DNA of 64,000 nt, taken from Nepenthes gracilis (lineage: Eukaryota; Streptophyta; Magnoliopsida; Caryophyllales; Nepenthaceae). The position numbers and the translations under genes are program-made. Location of the stretch: the NCBI GenBank assembly GCA_033239525.1, contig BSYO01000033.1:9663501-9727500 (forward strand), written 5' to 3'. Below, piece by piece: positions 11,811 through 22,576 of the stretch. How positions within the stretch are numbered: the stretch's first letter is position 1; every line of letters begins with the position of its first letter. Under the pieces are notes generated by a model. The model searched no databases. It was not told the origin of the DNA and worked only from the letters and a program-made list of their open reading frames with translations.

Positions 11811-11886
11811 TCAACAAGGCACTAAAAATCCACCTATTTAACTTAATTACTCATATTTACTACATTCTAAAAATCGGTACCTTACA

Positions 11887-14800
11887 ACTCTCCCCCACTT
11901 ATAAAAATTTCGTAATCGAAATTTAACGATTCCCAAAACTTAACAATAGGGGGATAGATCTTTCAAATTTTGCCTATGCACTCCCAAATCACTTTTTTAG
12001 AGAGAAGATTATTTCTAGCAAATTTTAATCATTCGAATCATCCTGATCTTCAATGTCTAATGTCCTTTATTTTAAAAAAATCGAGATTGAAACCTTGCAA
12101 TAAAATTAATCTCTAACATCCCACAACGGTTAAACTTAATCATAAACCTACTTCCTCATTCATCGATATATGAGAGACATCATGATAATTTACCCAAATT
12201 TAAAGATAAGCCTAATTATTGACTACCTCTTCGGTTTAATGCAAAATCCCGAACGAACTAATAGGCTCTCACCTCGATACCTCCTACATCTCGAGAATGA
12301 TATTCCATTGGAACCTTAACCCCATTCCAAAATTCCTAAGCCAAGGGCCCATATGCTTCTATTGCGCTACTCTAATTAACTATCTATTAGGGTACTAAGA
12401 GTCCTTTTGCAACTCATGTCCATTAATTCAAATTAGACTCTAGGTTTTTTTGCAGCTAGAAACCTAAGGAAAATTCTAAGGATATCGATATGACTAAGGC
12501 AAGGTCCAAAGTCTTTTAGAGTACGATCAACTTAGGCAACGTAATTGAACAATCACCCAGAACTTCAAACTTGAATACTTACCAAACTTATCATTTTGTT
12601 GGCATACGAACAAGCCAACCTATACATTCCGGTTGTAACACCGCAAATTCACAATGAATGGGCTGTCTTTGTCAGCCCAAGCCACAATTACTCAAATAGT
12701 GCCCATAATTCCTGCTGCCCTAACATTCTGGAAACTAAAATGGTGAAGGCTTCTCTTCCCAAAGTTCCAAAATCTCAAGTCCATGAATACAATTCTTCCT
12801 CCTAAAACTAAAAGCAAAGCATCCCATTTGTTTAAATATTAGGAGCCCCTTGAGATTCATCCTAAAACATCTCCTATGGAGCATCAAGACATATCCCAAC
12901 TGAAAATTTCTTGTGTCTAATTATTAGCAATATGGTTCACCTTAAAGGACACCAAAATATACCTTCTAATACTTAAGTAAATTAATCCGTTTGCACGGTT
13001 ACATGGTCATCTTTTCCTGTGAGACAACCTCTCAATCCTTTAAGATCATTAGATAATAACTATTTTTATAGGCAACACCTATAAATCCTCAAAGTAAGGA
13101 CCTCAATGGCTAACCCCAAACTATGGGTGAGATACTTCTAGTCATAAGCTTTACATCCTCTTAACCAAAGGCAACCACCCGTACAAGTCAAGAGATATAC
13201 AATCCTAGAGCTTCCTCAAAAGGATCACATTTTGCTGTAACTTACTAGACCCATCAGAGGTCAACCCAAATAATAAGATCAACATCTAATCATTAATTCC
13301 TTGAAGGCTACCATCACATGACCAATTCCAATGGATACTGATCATCTTCAAGCCAAATGCCTCACGGCGCTGCAATCTTTGAGAAACACTTACCCTGCCG
13401 GGTTCAGCTACATCTAGGAAAGCAACACCTTCAAAACATCAACCAATCTTTCTCCAAATTAGCCCTCGCCCCAAACTCTAAGGAATTACATTCCTGCTAT
13501 TGGAGAAACCACATGCCCGACATTGCCTTTCTCCCAAACTTATATTCCTTTCATAATTGAGTACACGACTAACCATCTTTTGCAATCCATGATATGACTC
13601 TCAAATAAGGTTCTCACACCCTATTGACTCCAAGAATTCATCAATGAGGCCATCTCAAAAGCACCGAAGCAGCTCATGGTATAATACACAGCCGATGCCT
13701 AAATGATTCAACACAGAGTCCTTGACCTTTGGTGCCAATCCTGGCAAAACTCCACAACAATTATCAATTTAACGATCAAGAGATGATTTGGCCTGTCTAT
13801 TTCCTCTAAGAAACATTCTCAAACACTTACACTACCCACACACCTTAGTGACCACAAAACGACTCCCAAGTGCGACCTTTTATGTTAACTAATCTTAGCA
13901 CAAATCATTGTCAATTGATTTGCAGGCAAAACAATACTAATTTTGTCGCCACTCAAACAACGATGCCTCATATTCACACCTTTCCACCCGATTAAAAGGT
14001 GTCATATCCTTACCATCATAGCCCACACTAACATGGCACCTTACTAACCAAGTCGTCCTTAAAATCATATTAAGCCTTAATATCACGGGGTAATTAAATC
14101 AGCCTAACAAATCTTATCTATAAACCCGAAAAAATATTGTAGCCCTCAATATAACTAGTATAAGGCCTACGATTTTTTTTGGTAAGTAATTAAAATGTAT
14201 TAATAAAAATGAAAGAATACAAATCAGTTGTTCAATCTCCAAATAGATTGGAGATAAACAACTACGCTAGGGCATACCCTGAGCTGAGAAATACAAGATT
14301 CCAAGGAGAAAACAAAAACAGACTCCGGTAGCGATATACTTGCAAAGCTAAACAACGGAAAAATGGCATTCATGCAACGACAGGAGAACAGACATCATAC
14401 AAATCAGACGATGCAGTAGAGCATGAAGAGTAGCCGACCCCGCGTCGGTAGCAAATCAACCTGATCCAGGAAAGAAAATCCTCCCCCAATCAGTCAGTCC
14501 TGAAATCTAACTCGTCACATCAATCGACAATGAACCAGGAATAGATCTGCACCCGGAGTCGTCACCATGTCAAGGATCCGAACGTCCATGCCAAAGGGAG
14601 TAGCCAACCATACGTCGGCAGGAGAACATGTAGAAAAGCGATGCCCGCACGGCAAAACCGCTCCTTTTTTCTTTTCTTTCTTTTTTTTTATAAGGCCTAC
14701 AATCCTCAAATAAATGAATAAACTTAGGAAACATCAATAAAATATAGATTCTAGATCCCAAAGTAACACATATATCAAAACATCAAGATCAGGGAATCTT

Positions 14801-15766
14801 ATCTCCTGCTATGATGGACGACACTTCTATACTTCGTGCCATTATTCCGGAGCCCCAATCCACGGTATTGAGCTCATTTACTATTCGACCCATGGAATAA
14901 GGGCAATCCCTAATCCTGTGGTTGAACTATCCATATTTAAAGTATGCTCCCAAAAATTCTACTGAAACCAGACATTCATCCATAAATCATCCATGAACAT
15001 GTCCGATGATATCTCTTTATTCTCAAAATCCATGACCCTTTTTCACGTCAACCACCAGAGGTCAACTTCACCTTCAATCCTACATGGGGCAACATTACCT
15101 TAATTTCTTCCGAGCTCAACTTTTATAGGATCCAAGCTATCCAAAAGTCTAGACACATAGGCATCTCCAAATTGATTAGAAATCAACATCCTAGGATTTG
15201 TTATCCTTAGAAATTAACTTCAAGTTATTCTAACCTCAAGCCATCGATTCCACCATATCCATCATACTTGATACATCAATCAATAACTCATTCTTAGCAA
15301 ATTACTACCCTATGGACCTCAACCCAAAGCCAATGACCTAAACATTAAACCAAAACCGATTAACCTAGGCCTCAAATCAATACCGACAAATTCAAGTGCC
15401 AAATCGGTACCAATCAAATTAAGCCTCAAGGTGCCTCCCTATAGCTCCTCTTGTTCTCACAGTCGATCACTACCACGAGTAATCCCTCATCTAAGAGCCA
15501 ATCCTAATATCCTTCTGCAATGGAAATAACATGAGTTAGGTTGCTCTTAAGACATTAACTAGGACGCATAAGTTAGACAACCAAACTCAACCTCCAATTC
15601 TAATTTAGTTCGAGCCCAAACTAGCCAACCAGGATAACTAGAACTATTCAATCTAACTTAATTGTCCTACACCTACGTCAACTTATCCAATCAATCTTAA
15701 TATATCCTAAGTTTTCGCATACGATTTAAATCAAAATTAAGGCATCTCTTTTTCTTTGACATCAAT
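11887..15766 (-). pseudogene. Decayed gypsy pol (internal region, minus strand)
   Basis: 11887-11898 (actctcccccac) is the polypurine tract in reverse. Just inside lies the usual pol 3' end; the integrase core is recognisable at 12644-12711, whose minus-strand frames give the VIV....KTAHFI pattern of gypsy integrases, with frameshifts. Homology to the internal remnant at 25365-28145 is visible, e.g. at 13248 and 26735 (tagaccc-tcag-ggtca). Next to the right LTR, tgatgtcaaaga (minus, near 15765) could be a transition-eroded TGGTATCAGAGC primer site. No ORF survives. Confidence 0.6.
14174..14689 (-). mobile_element. 5'-truncated L1 LINE, 516 bp
   Basis: Starts (plus strand) tttttttggtaagtaatt, the inverted L1 3' tail, and carries the 3'-UTR motif near 14270. 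It is flanked by a 14-bp TSD, ataaggcctacgat at 14160-14173 and ataaggcctacaat at 14690-14703 (one mismatch). It is closely similar to the insertion at 25045. Confidence 0.75.
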
Positions 15767-18271
15767 TATGACGGACTGTATTTTTTTGCCAAAAATCCTG
15801 TAGAGTTTTATCTATAATACGGCAATCAAACTGATACAAAAACCTATACAATCTCCTATATAATACAAAATACAACCAAATAATCTAAACATCTGACAAT
15901 ATACAACGATAACACGTAAAACTACACAATACAGTAACTCCTCATAGGATCCAATTGTCACATATTATTCGTGGCTCAAATGTTGTGTATCTAAACACGA
16001 TATTGGCCAAATAGAGATGCTACTAGGAACCTATTATAAACCATAATAACCTGTGAAAGTACAATAAATTCAAATACAGTGAAAACTAAACTATCTATTC
16101 ATCAGCCTTATGTACAATATACATTAATAAGTTTAACTAAAATATAAATATATACAATTATCCATAACATATACAAAATAACAAATTATAAGTCTTTGAT
16201 ATGATCTTTCAAATCTAGAGCCTAGTTCACTTCGAATCTCTATACTATCCCATCGGGTATAACAGACCGATGTTAATCTGGAGACGAGGAGAAGTAAGGG
16301 TGAGCCAAAAGCTTAACAAGTGCAATATAATCAAGACGATAAATAATATAAGTGAAATAAAGTAGAAGAAGGATATACGAGTATAACGAGAATGCGTAAA
16401 CATAAGACATGATCGGATATACTTTTAGAACACAATTAACTTTTCACGTTTTATCCTTCTTTTCTTTGGGATGTAAATTATGCATAATTACTTATATTTG
16501 CGGACCAGGGTCAGTAAATCTTACTAGTTAAAGGTGCGGGAGAATGAGAAAAGAAATGTGTTACTCGACACATTCTAAAGCATATTGGCTACATTTTAGG
16601 CCTGTAACTACTCGACGATCATTTATCACATTGACTACATTTTAGGCTTGTAACTACTCGGCCATCACATATGCCCCCATGTCCCGTGGGGTCCAGAGGT
16701 AGTCCTCGTTCTTCTACAGCAATATCTTAATACTTGCCAAAAGTATTACCCGCTATAATACGTGACAAGATAATCCTTGAGTCTCTATTGTAATACCAAT
16801 GACATGCCTAGGGATATTACCCTCCATAACATAAATCTATGGTCCTAATTTCGTGATTTCTTATTCTTTGAGGGAAGGTTCACCATACTTCTTTCACAAT
16901 ATCTCTATCCGGAAGAATAAATCCATTATATAATCAATTGTGAAATTTTTCTCTAAATACTTGAACGATTTTTATCTTTCTTTCAGACTTAAATCTTCTC
17001 ATGACTTAATTTATATATACAAATCTCATAAACATAGAGATGAATAAGAATTCTTAATGTTGAAAGACAGGTATAATCTCAGAGGCTTCCGAATAATATT
17101 TTTTTAATAATTGGTTAACGAACACTTTTTCTGGAGTTAACAATTAAACACATGCAAATATATATGTAATTTAATTAACAATTAAACAATGTGAGAATTA
17201 TGTAAAATTTACCAAAGAGGCTCAGGTGAACAATACCCATGCATGAATAGTACATAATTGTGCATATCAAACAATTCTCAGAAATTCAGGTATCGAATGG
17301 GTAAATTACAAAATTCAAGACATGGGTAATCATAATCTTAAGCCAATTTGCACTTAAAATTTGAAATAAATACTTAAATGAGGTACGAGTGCATCCTAGA
17401 GTTTCGACAAATAAAAATATATATAAAACTATCAAATTAGATACCTAATCGATAAATTAACTTATATAGGATATGTGTAATGATATTCTAGACTCAATTT
17501 AGGCAATAGCCCCAAAATTCGGAGGCTGGAACCATCCGAGCGTAGGGTCAGGATTTTATTACAAAACCGATCAATTTCTACAAATTTGAACATGAAATTC
17601 ATATAGATGTATAATCAAGCCATGGGTATTTCAAATATATGCATAGATCGGATATCGGGATAATAATACTCGAAGGGGATTGAACGAAAATCAAAAAGAA
17701 TGGAAGAGAAGGGCATGGATACACTCAACCCGATCTATGATTTCTCCAACTAATTCGAAGTCAAAATCGAACCTGAAAGCCTTCGTTCCTCCTCTCTCTC
17801 TTTTCTCCCTCGCTCTGTCTCTCTACCCAAAGCCTATTGTTTATTCACCCCAAAACCATGTCACTACAACGGTTAAAGGCCCGCACGCGGCTTTTACACA
17901 GACTGGCACTCAAGCGCAGTCCGTGAGGTGTAGTAGGAGTGCCAACAAGTGCCCGACAGGCGCTGGCCTGCTGGGTTGCATGCCCAGTAATCCACTCGGC
18001 ACTACCACCCGATTTTGACACCAAAACATATCTTTTCACATACCCTAAGCCTAATTTTGATTATATTAATTTAATATCTCGAGATTACCATAGTTTAAAA
18101 CTTGAATCATATTTATGGATTAATATTTCAAGATTATAACTTAGGTTCTCAATTCAACAATTTCGGGTCTTCGGCCCTTCGATCCACTTCCTCCCATGCT
18201 CTTAGACCTCGATTCACTTATTTTAACTTAGTTACTTATATATACTACGTTTTAAAAATTGGTACCTTGTA
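15767..18271 (-). mobile_element. 5' LTR of the 8674-18271 gypsy
   Basis: 2505 bp. Plus-strand start tatgacggactg corresponds to tgtgacaggccg of the partner; its end ggtaccttgta corresponds to ggtaccttaca. It holds the hairpin block (16718-16755), gagggaaggttcaccatac near 16873, the CT tract (17790-17825) and the GC-rich island (17900-18005). Short ORFs here are not conserved in the partner LTR. Confidence 0.8.
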
Positions 18272-18276
18272 TTATC

Positions 18277-18357
18277 AGTTTTGGATGTCCTATATATTGA
18301 TTTGAGACTTAAATTTTTCCTATGTGATCAGATTTGGATATTAGTTGTGGATTTTGG
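18277..18357 (+). mobile_element. Element 2 sequence between two insertions
   Basis: Resumes element 2 after the gypsy insertion. It is probably the LTR 3' end or start of the leader; no clear primer site was found. It ends in the first copy of the LINE TSD agttgtggattttgg (18343-18357). Confidence 0.4.
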
Positions 18358-18973
18358 AAAAACTGCTAGGGCTGCTACTTAGCATTGAGTTTGGTTGCAG
18401 CTTGTTGCGGTGGTGACTTGATTTCTTTTGACGCATGCTTCAAAGAATCTTTGGAATGGTGCGACTCGGGCTGTACTTGAAGGCAGCTGATGTCGGTTCC
18501 TCATCATGTTTCATACTCACCTCCGTGCGGTTTGCATGGATTTGATAAGCCGGAGACTGCTTTTTCTTCAAGTAGTACGAAGGCTCGCCGTTGATACTCT
18601 TGGCTGTCGTTGCTGATTTGGATGACCTGGATGTGCTATCCTGGTTCCTTTTGGTGACTTGGATGTACGAAGGCTGGTGGCGATGACAAAGTTGCTGTAG
18701 CTTCCATAGCTATGTAGATTACCTAGATTGGTGATTTTCTATGTGGCTGCTGGGCATTGTAGCGCCGGCTATTTTGTGATGTAATATTCCTATAGGTCCT
18801 GTAGAACGTTGGTCTCCTAGAGGTCTGTTTTGTACTTCCGGATGTACTTGTCGCTCGGGGTATGCCCCAGCGGGTTATGTTTTACTTCCAAGTCAAAATA
18901 CTTGGAGTTAAAATATCGAATTTGTAATTTTTTCTCCCATTAATCTAAAATACTTACTTACCAAAAAAAAAAA
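18358..18973 (+). mobile_element. 5'-truncated L1 LINE, 616 bp, plus strand
   Basis: 3'-UTR sequence only, with the conserved motif gctcggggtatgcccc (18851-18866), then cttggagtta, and the tail acttaccaaaaaaaaaa. It is flanked by a perfect 15-bp TSD agttgtggattttgg (18343-18357 and 18974-18988). No ORF. Confidence 0.85.
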
Positions 18974-18988
18974 AGTTGTGGATTTTGG

Positions 18989-20110
18989 GTTTGGGTCGTC
19001 ATCGGGTTGGTCTGAAATCTCACGAGATAGAAAAAGACTTTGACTGGTAGAAAGAAAAGTGACTGGTAAAAAAACATGGAGTGGAGATGATGAAGGGTAA
19101 GAGTAAAAGTATTTGTGTAGGACTGTGGTGGTCCAAGTCCCTGGGTGGGTCGATATGTGATAACGATAACTGAGTAGTTGCTCGCGAGTCGATGGTGGGA
19201 CTTCTAGAACCTTATCTTGGGACTAGGAAAATGAGAAGATTGCTTGGAATGTCTCTTCAGAGATATCCGATAAAATTAAAATGATACAGAAAAGATTAGC
19301 ATGGTCTTACGCAAGCATGGAACACACAAAGCAAGAAGTGATCATTGTATCCGAGCGAGGAAACAAAGATTCGTCAAGATTGAAAGTTGTAGATAAAGAT
19401 GAAGAAGCTCATATTAAGTCAACTCGTTTCTCTTTGTAAGAAAAGTTGTGGAGATCTGATAGTTAACCCTTTCAAGAAGAAAGGACAAGGAATGCAAGTT
19501 TAATTTTATTGGCAGCGATGATGCTGATCATGTAGAGGTATGAAGTTACGGTGGGAGTAAAAGGAAGATTTAAGGTTGACCATTCCCATTCGTTACTGTA
19601 ATCGGGTGGATAATCATCCCCACAAATATTTCATTGCTGAAGAATCGATGGAGGAAGAGCTTGAGATTCATTCTCCTAAGGCAATGTTGAGGAAAAGGTT
19701 GAAGAATGTGAAAGATTTGTTGAAATAGGATAGTAGTTGAGGACTTCAAGATTCAGTCTGGACGGGGTTATTGCCATTCCAACGCTGAACTTATGGCGAG
19801 AAGCTGGACTAAACTGTGTTGATCAAGCAGAAATAGCCTCGAGAGAAGCATTTCTAAAAGTAGTTAGAGCATCGAGGCCAAATCTTGAAGAATAGGTTCA
19901 TTTATTCTCTAAAGGACAAGATAAAGAAAAGTCAAATGAAGCAAAATCTTTCTCCTCGAGGTTTAATTAGCGAGGTCAATCTACAAATTCTATTGGAGAA
20001 TATTACAGAATAGGTTTGCTTTCATCAGAATAAAGTCTACTTTAATTGCAATCAAATATGTCATTTGTCAAAGGATTGTTTGAATAGTAGGCGTTCAGAT
20101 CCCAGACGTC
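18989..20110 (+). pseudogene. Leader and decayed gag of gypsy element 2
   Basis: 18989-19080 matches the leader of element 1 (3310-3380). A zinc-knuckle remnant is readable at 20038-20079, reading YFNCNQICHLSKDC: the CCHC pattern with the first Cys replaced by Tyr (TGC to TAC) and the usual Gly replaced by Cys. The rest of gag is too eroded to read in one frame. The region also contains the U6-like sequence at 19251. Confidence 0.6.
19251..19342 (+). pseudogene. U6 snRNA pseudogene
   Basis: The stretch lines up along its length with plant U6 spliceosomal RNA: atccgataaaatt, atgatacaga, agattagcatgg and acgcaa are present in order with U6 spacing. Most differences are transitions (e.g. CGATACAGAG to tgatacagaa). 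The 5' stem-loop (gtctcttcagagat for GTCCCTTCGGGGAC) is still pairable. There is no recognisable upstream sequence element (TCCCACATCG), no TATA box at -25 and no terminal T-run, so it should not be transcribed as U6. U6 is a common passenger of LINE retroposition, but no TSD was found. Confidence 0.75.
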
Positions 20111-20339
20111 TAGATAGGAGACAGACAGTTTGAATAGAGCATCTGCAGATTTAGCCGTGATCCTAGAATCTATTCCTCAGTTGTAGAAGACTATTTCAGT
20201 AAGACCATTCTATTTCATATTTCAAGGTATGAGTCTTCTGAATTTCAAGGAAGAATTAGTAAGAAGGCTTAAGAGTTGATTTAGGCATTGCATGCAAGTC
20301 ATCTGTTGAGAGATGGGTGCTAAACTTTTCTAGCATATA

Positions 20340-22550
20340 TTATCACATATGGAAGTTATTTTATGAGTATTGAAGATATTTTGGTCATTTGCAAGTTTGA
20401 AGATGTTTTTTCAGAGAATTTGACTGGATTTTTTCCTAATCTAGCAATCAATTTGCTATCGATATTGTACTTGGATCTGTGCCTATTTCAAAGGCTCCAT
20501 ATGGGGTGATTCTGTCTGAATTGAAGAAATTGCATAATCTATTGAGAAAGGTTTTGTTTGGCCAGGTGTCTTGGCATGAGTGTTTCAATGCTCTTGGGTA
20601 AAAAAGAATGGATCGATGGGTTTATGCGTCGATTATTTGGGAATCGAATATGTATTACCTTTCAGGGATCGAGGATTTGTTTCATCCATTCCAAGAAGTT
20701 TGGATTTTCAGTAAGATTAAGTTGTGTTCGAGGTACTATTGGTTGAGAATAAAGTGGGAGGATGTGCATAGGATAGCTCTTAGGTCAAGGTGTGGCCATT
20801 GCGAAATCTTGATTGTGCTTTTGGGTTATTGAATATTTTAATATTTTTTATAGATATTATTGATCAAATTTTTGACCGTGTTTGGGTCAGTTGTGGTGAC
20901 TTTGTCAATAATGTTCTAATTTATTTGAAAATTTTTAAGAAGTGTGAGGTCCAATTGAAAAGTCTACAGCAGATTCTGAGAAGGCATCATTTTAGATCAC
21001 ATGATTTTTAATGTGACATTTGAGAACCTGAAAAAGATGGAAGTAATGAAAATTGAAAAAGACTAGCTAAGGTTGCGGGAGTGTGGAGTTTCTTAGATTT
21101 GGTTGGTTATGACTAGAGATTTGTTGAAAGTTTTTTGAGGATTGCAGTGTCATTGGTACCCTTAGAATAGAGGCAATTGGTATTTAACTAAAGTGATACT
21201 TGTGAGAAAAGTTTTCAATAATTAAAGAATAGATTGTCATCGGCATCAATTTTGTTGATCCTTGATAGATCAGAATGATTGGTAGCATTCAGTGATACTC
21301 CTAAGAAAGATCTAGATATGTTTAGATTCTGTATTGTCGGTCACATTATCCAAGAAAAGGTTCACGATGTGGCATAGTTTGGAGGTTTTTGCGTGAAGGT
21401 TCTATGGCGAGGATGCTAGTGGAAAAGTTCGGCCAGAGAAACTTCCTCTCTTTATTGTCAGAATTGGATTTCGAATGAAGCTCTTATTTATGGGAGAAGC
21501 TCTTGGGAAGATTGGAGATAAAGATCATTTTTGGATGAGCCATCTTGAAGCAGGACACGATTCAAATAAGCAACTTCGAGCCTACTGTACATGTGCTTTT
21601 TTATTGCACATTCGAGAAGAAGCAAGATATTGACAATTCTCTCATTAGAGTCTCGGCTGATTGGATGAATGCTCAAAATTTTATTGGATGAATGCTTGGA
21701 AGTTGATTGGATAGAAGCTCAGGAGCATATGAGATCATCAACAGCTATGGTTGAGTTGGAGTGGTCCTGGTTTGAAGAGAACATTAAAGACTCTCCACTT
21801 AGCAAAGTGGAGAGAGAATTTGATGGCGATGTGATCACGAGACAGGCAAGTAAAATATTAGGCGTGAGATTATGACTTATGTGTTAGGGTGTATCCGTGC
21901 CTAAAGAAGGAAGTTGAGCAAAAGAAAAAGCCTTTGAGAATTTGCTTCGAGTCCGCCTCAAACAGCAAAAGATTTGGTGGCCATTTGAATGAGGATGAGC
22001 TAACTGATAATGATTTAGCTGATGGTCCATTGTTTGCTGTGATTTGAAGTAAATAATGGATGAGCTGATGAAGTCAGCTCATTACATGCCTATTAGGATG
22101 TCATTCCCGATATTGGCCGTTGTTATATTTTCAAGATGAGGAGATGACAAAGTATTCCAAAATTTGAGGCTTCCAATTATGATCTAAAATAGAGTGACGC
22201 AATGGAAGTGTGTGGGCACGCGGTTGTTAGATTAAAAGATTTGATTTGAGATTTGAAGTAGGAGATTAGATTTGAAAACTGATTGGAGATTCGAGAAGAG
22301 TAGTCAAATGTTTCTAGAGGAATCTTAAAGAGAAGAATTTCGAGTTTTGGATTTGAAGAATAATTTAAAGTAGAGGTTCATTGAGACATTCAAGATTTTA
22401 GTAGATTGAACAAGTAGCCTATAGATTGGCATTAATTTTGAATTTGAAGGATGGATATAATATATTTTATACGAATGATTCTTTGTATGTGATTCGGTTG
22501 GAGTTATTTTTTATTGACGAGAAATGTTTTAGGTTAAAGTTGTTGTTTTT
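20340..22550 (+). pseudogene. Decayed gypsy pol (RT, RNase H, integrase) of element 2
   Basis: Domains follow in normal gypsy order with many stops and frameshifts. RT begins near 20380 (VICKFEDVFSENL, like the CEFEDVFPEDL signature), continues at 20660-20750 (RIEDLFHPFQE, IFSKIKLCSRYYWLRIK) and at 20790-20930 (AFGL, then NVLIYLKI where DDILIYSK is expected, so the DD pair is lost). RNase H follows at 21090-21330 (RFVESF; LKNRLSSA; AFSDTPKK), then integrase at 21890-22110 (DELMKSAHYMPIRM, in place of VDRLTKSAHF) and an integrase C-terminus at 22330-22500. Inactive. Confidence 0.75.
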
Positions 22551-22576
22551 ATTTTTAGGATAGAAAGGATTTTGTG

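Larger units (their letters stand above)
8674..11886 (-). mobile_element. 3' LTR of the 8674-18271 gypsy
   Basis: In plus coordinates it starts tgtgacaggccgta and ends ggtaccttaca, next to the polypurine tract. It carries the conserved LTR blocks: a hairpin block (9628-9665), gagggaaggtccaccata (9778-9795), a CT tract (10702-10735) and a GC-rich island (10808-10900). About 0.7 kb of LINE sequence is inserted at 11096-11810. Confidence 0.8.
8674..18271 (-). mobile_element. Complete Ty3/gypsy retrotransposon, long-LTR type, minus strand, decayed
   Basis: Left LTR 8674-11886, internal region 11887-15766, right LTR 15767-18271. It is flanked by a perfect 5-bp TSD ttatc (8669-8673 and 18272-18276). 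Without LINE inserts both LTRs are about 2.5 kb. By eye the LTRs are only about 80% identical over their first 250 bp, so the insertion is old. The internal region is about 3.35 kb without its LINE insert, shorter than the usual 5-6 kb, which implies internal deletion. The length of the LTRs and the pol 3' end suggest a Del/Tekay-like chromovirus (inference). Confidence 0.8.

Noticed and set aside
17680..18018. 112-codon plus-strand ORF
   Set aside because: Antisense through the CT tract of the 5' LTR; the partner LTR does not keep the frame.
8674..18271. Large non-coding LARD-type element
   Set aside because: Integrase motifs can still be read near 12644-12711 and a pol 3' end lies by the polypurine tract, so it is a decayed coding element.
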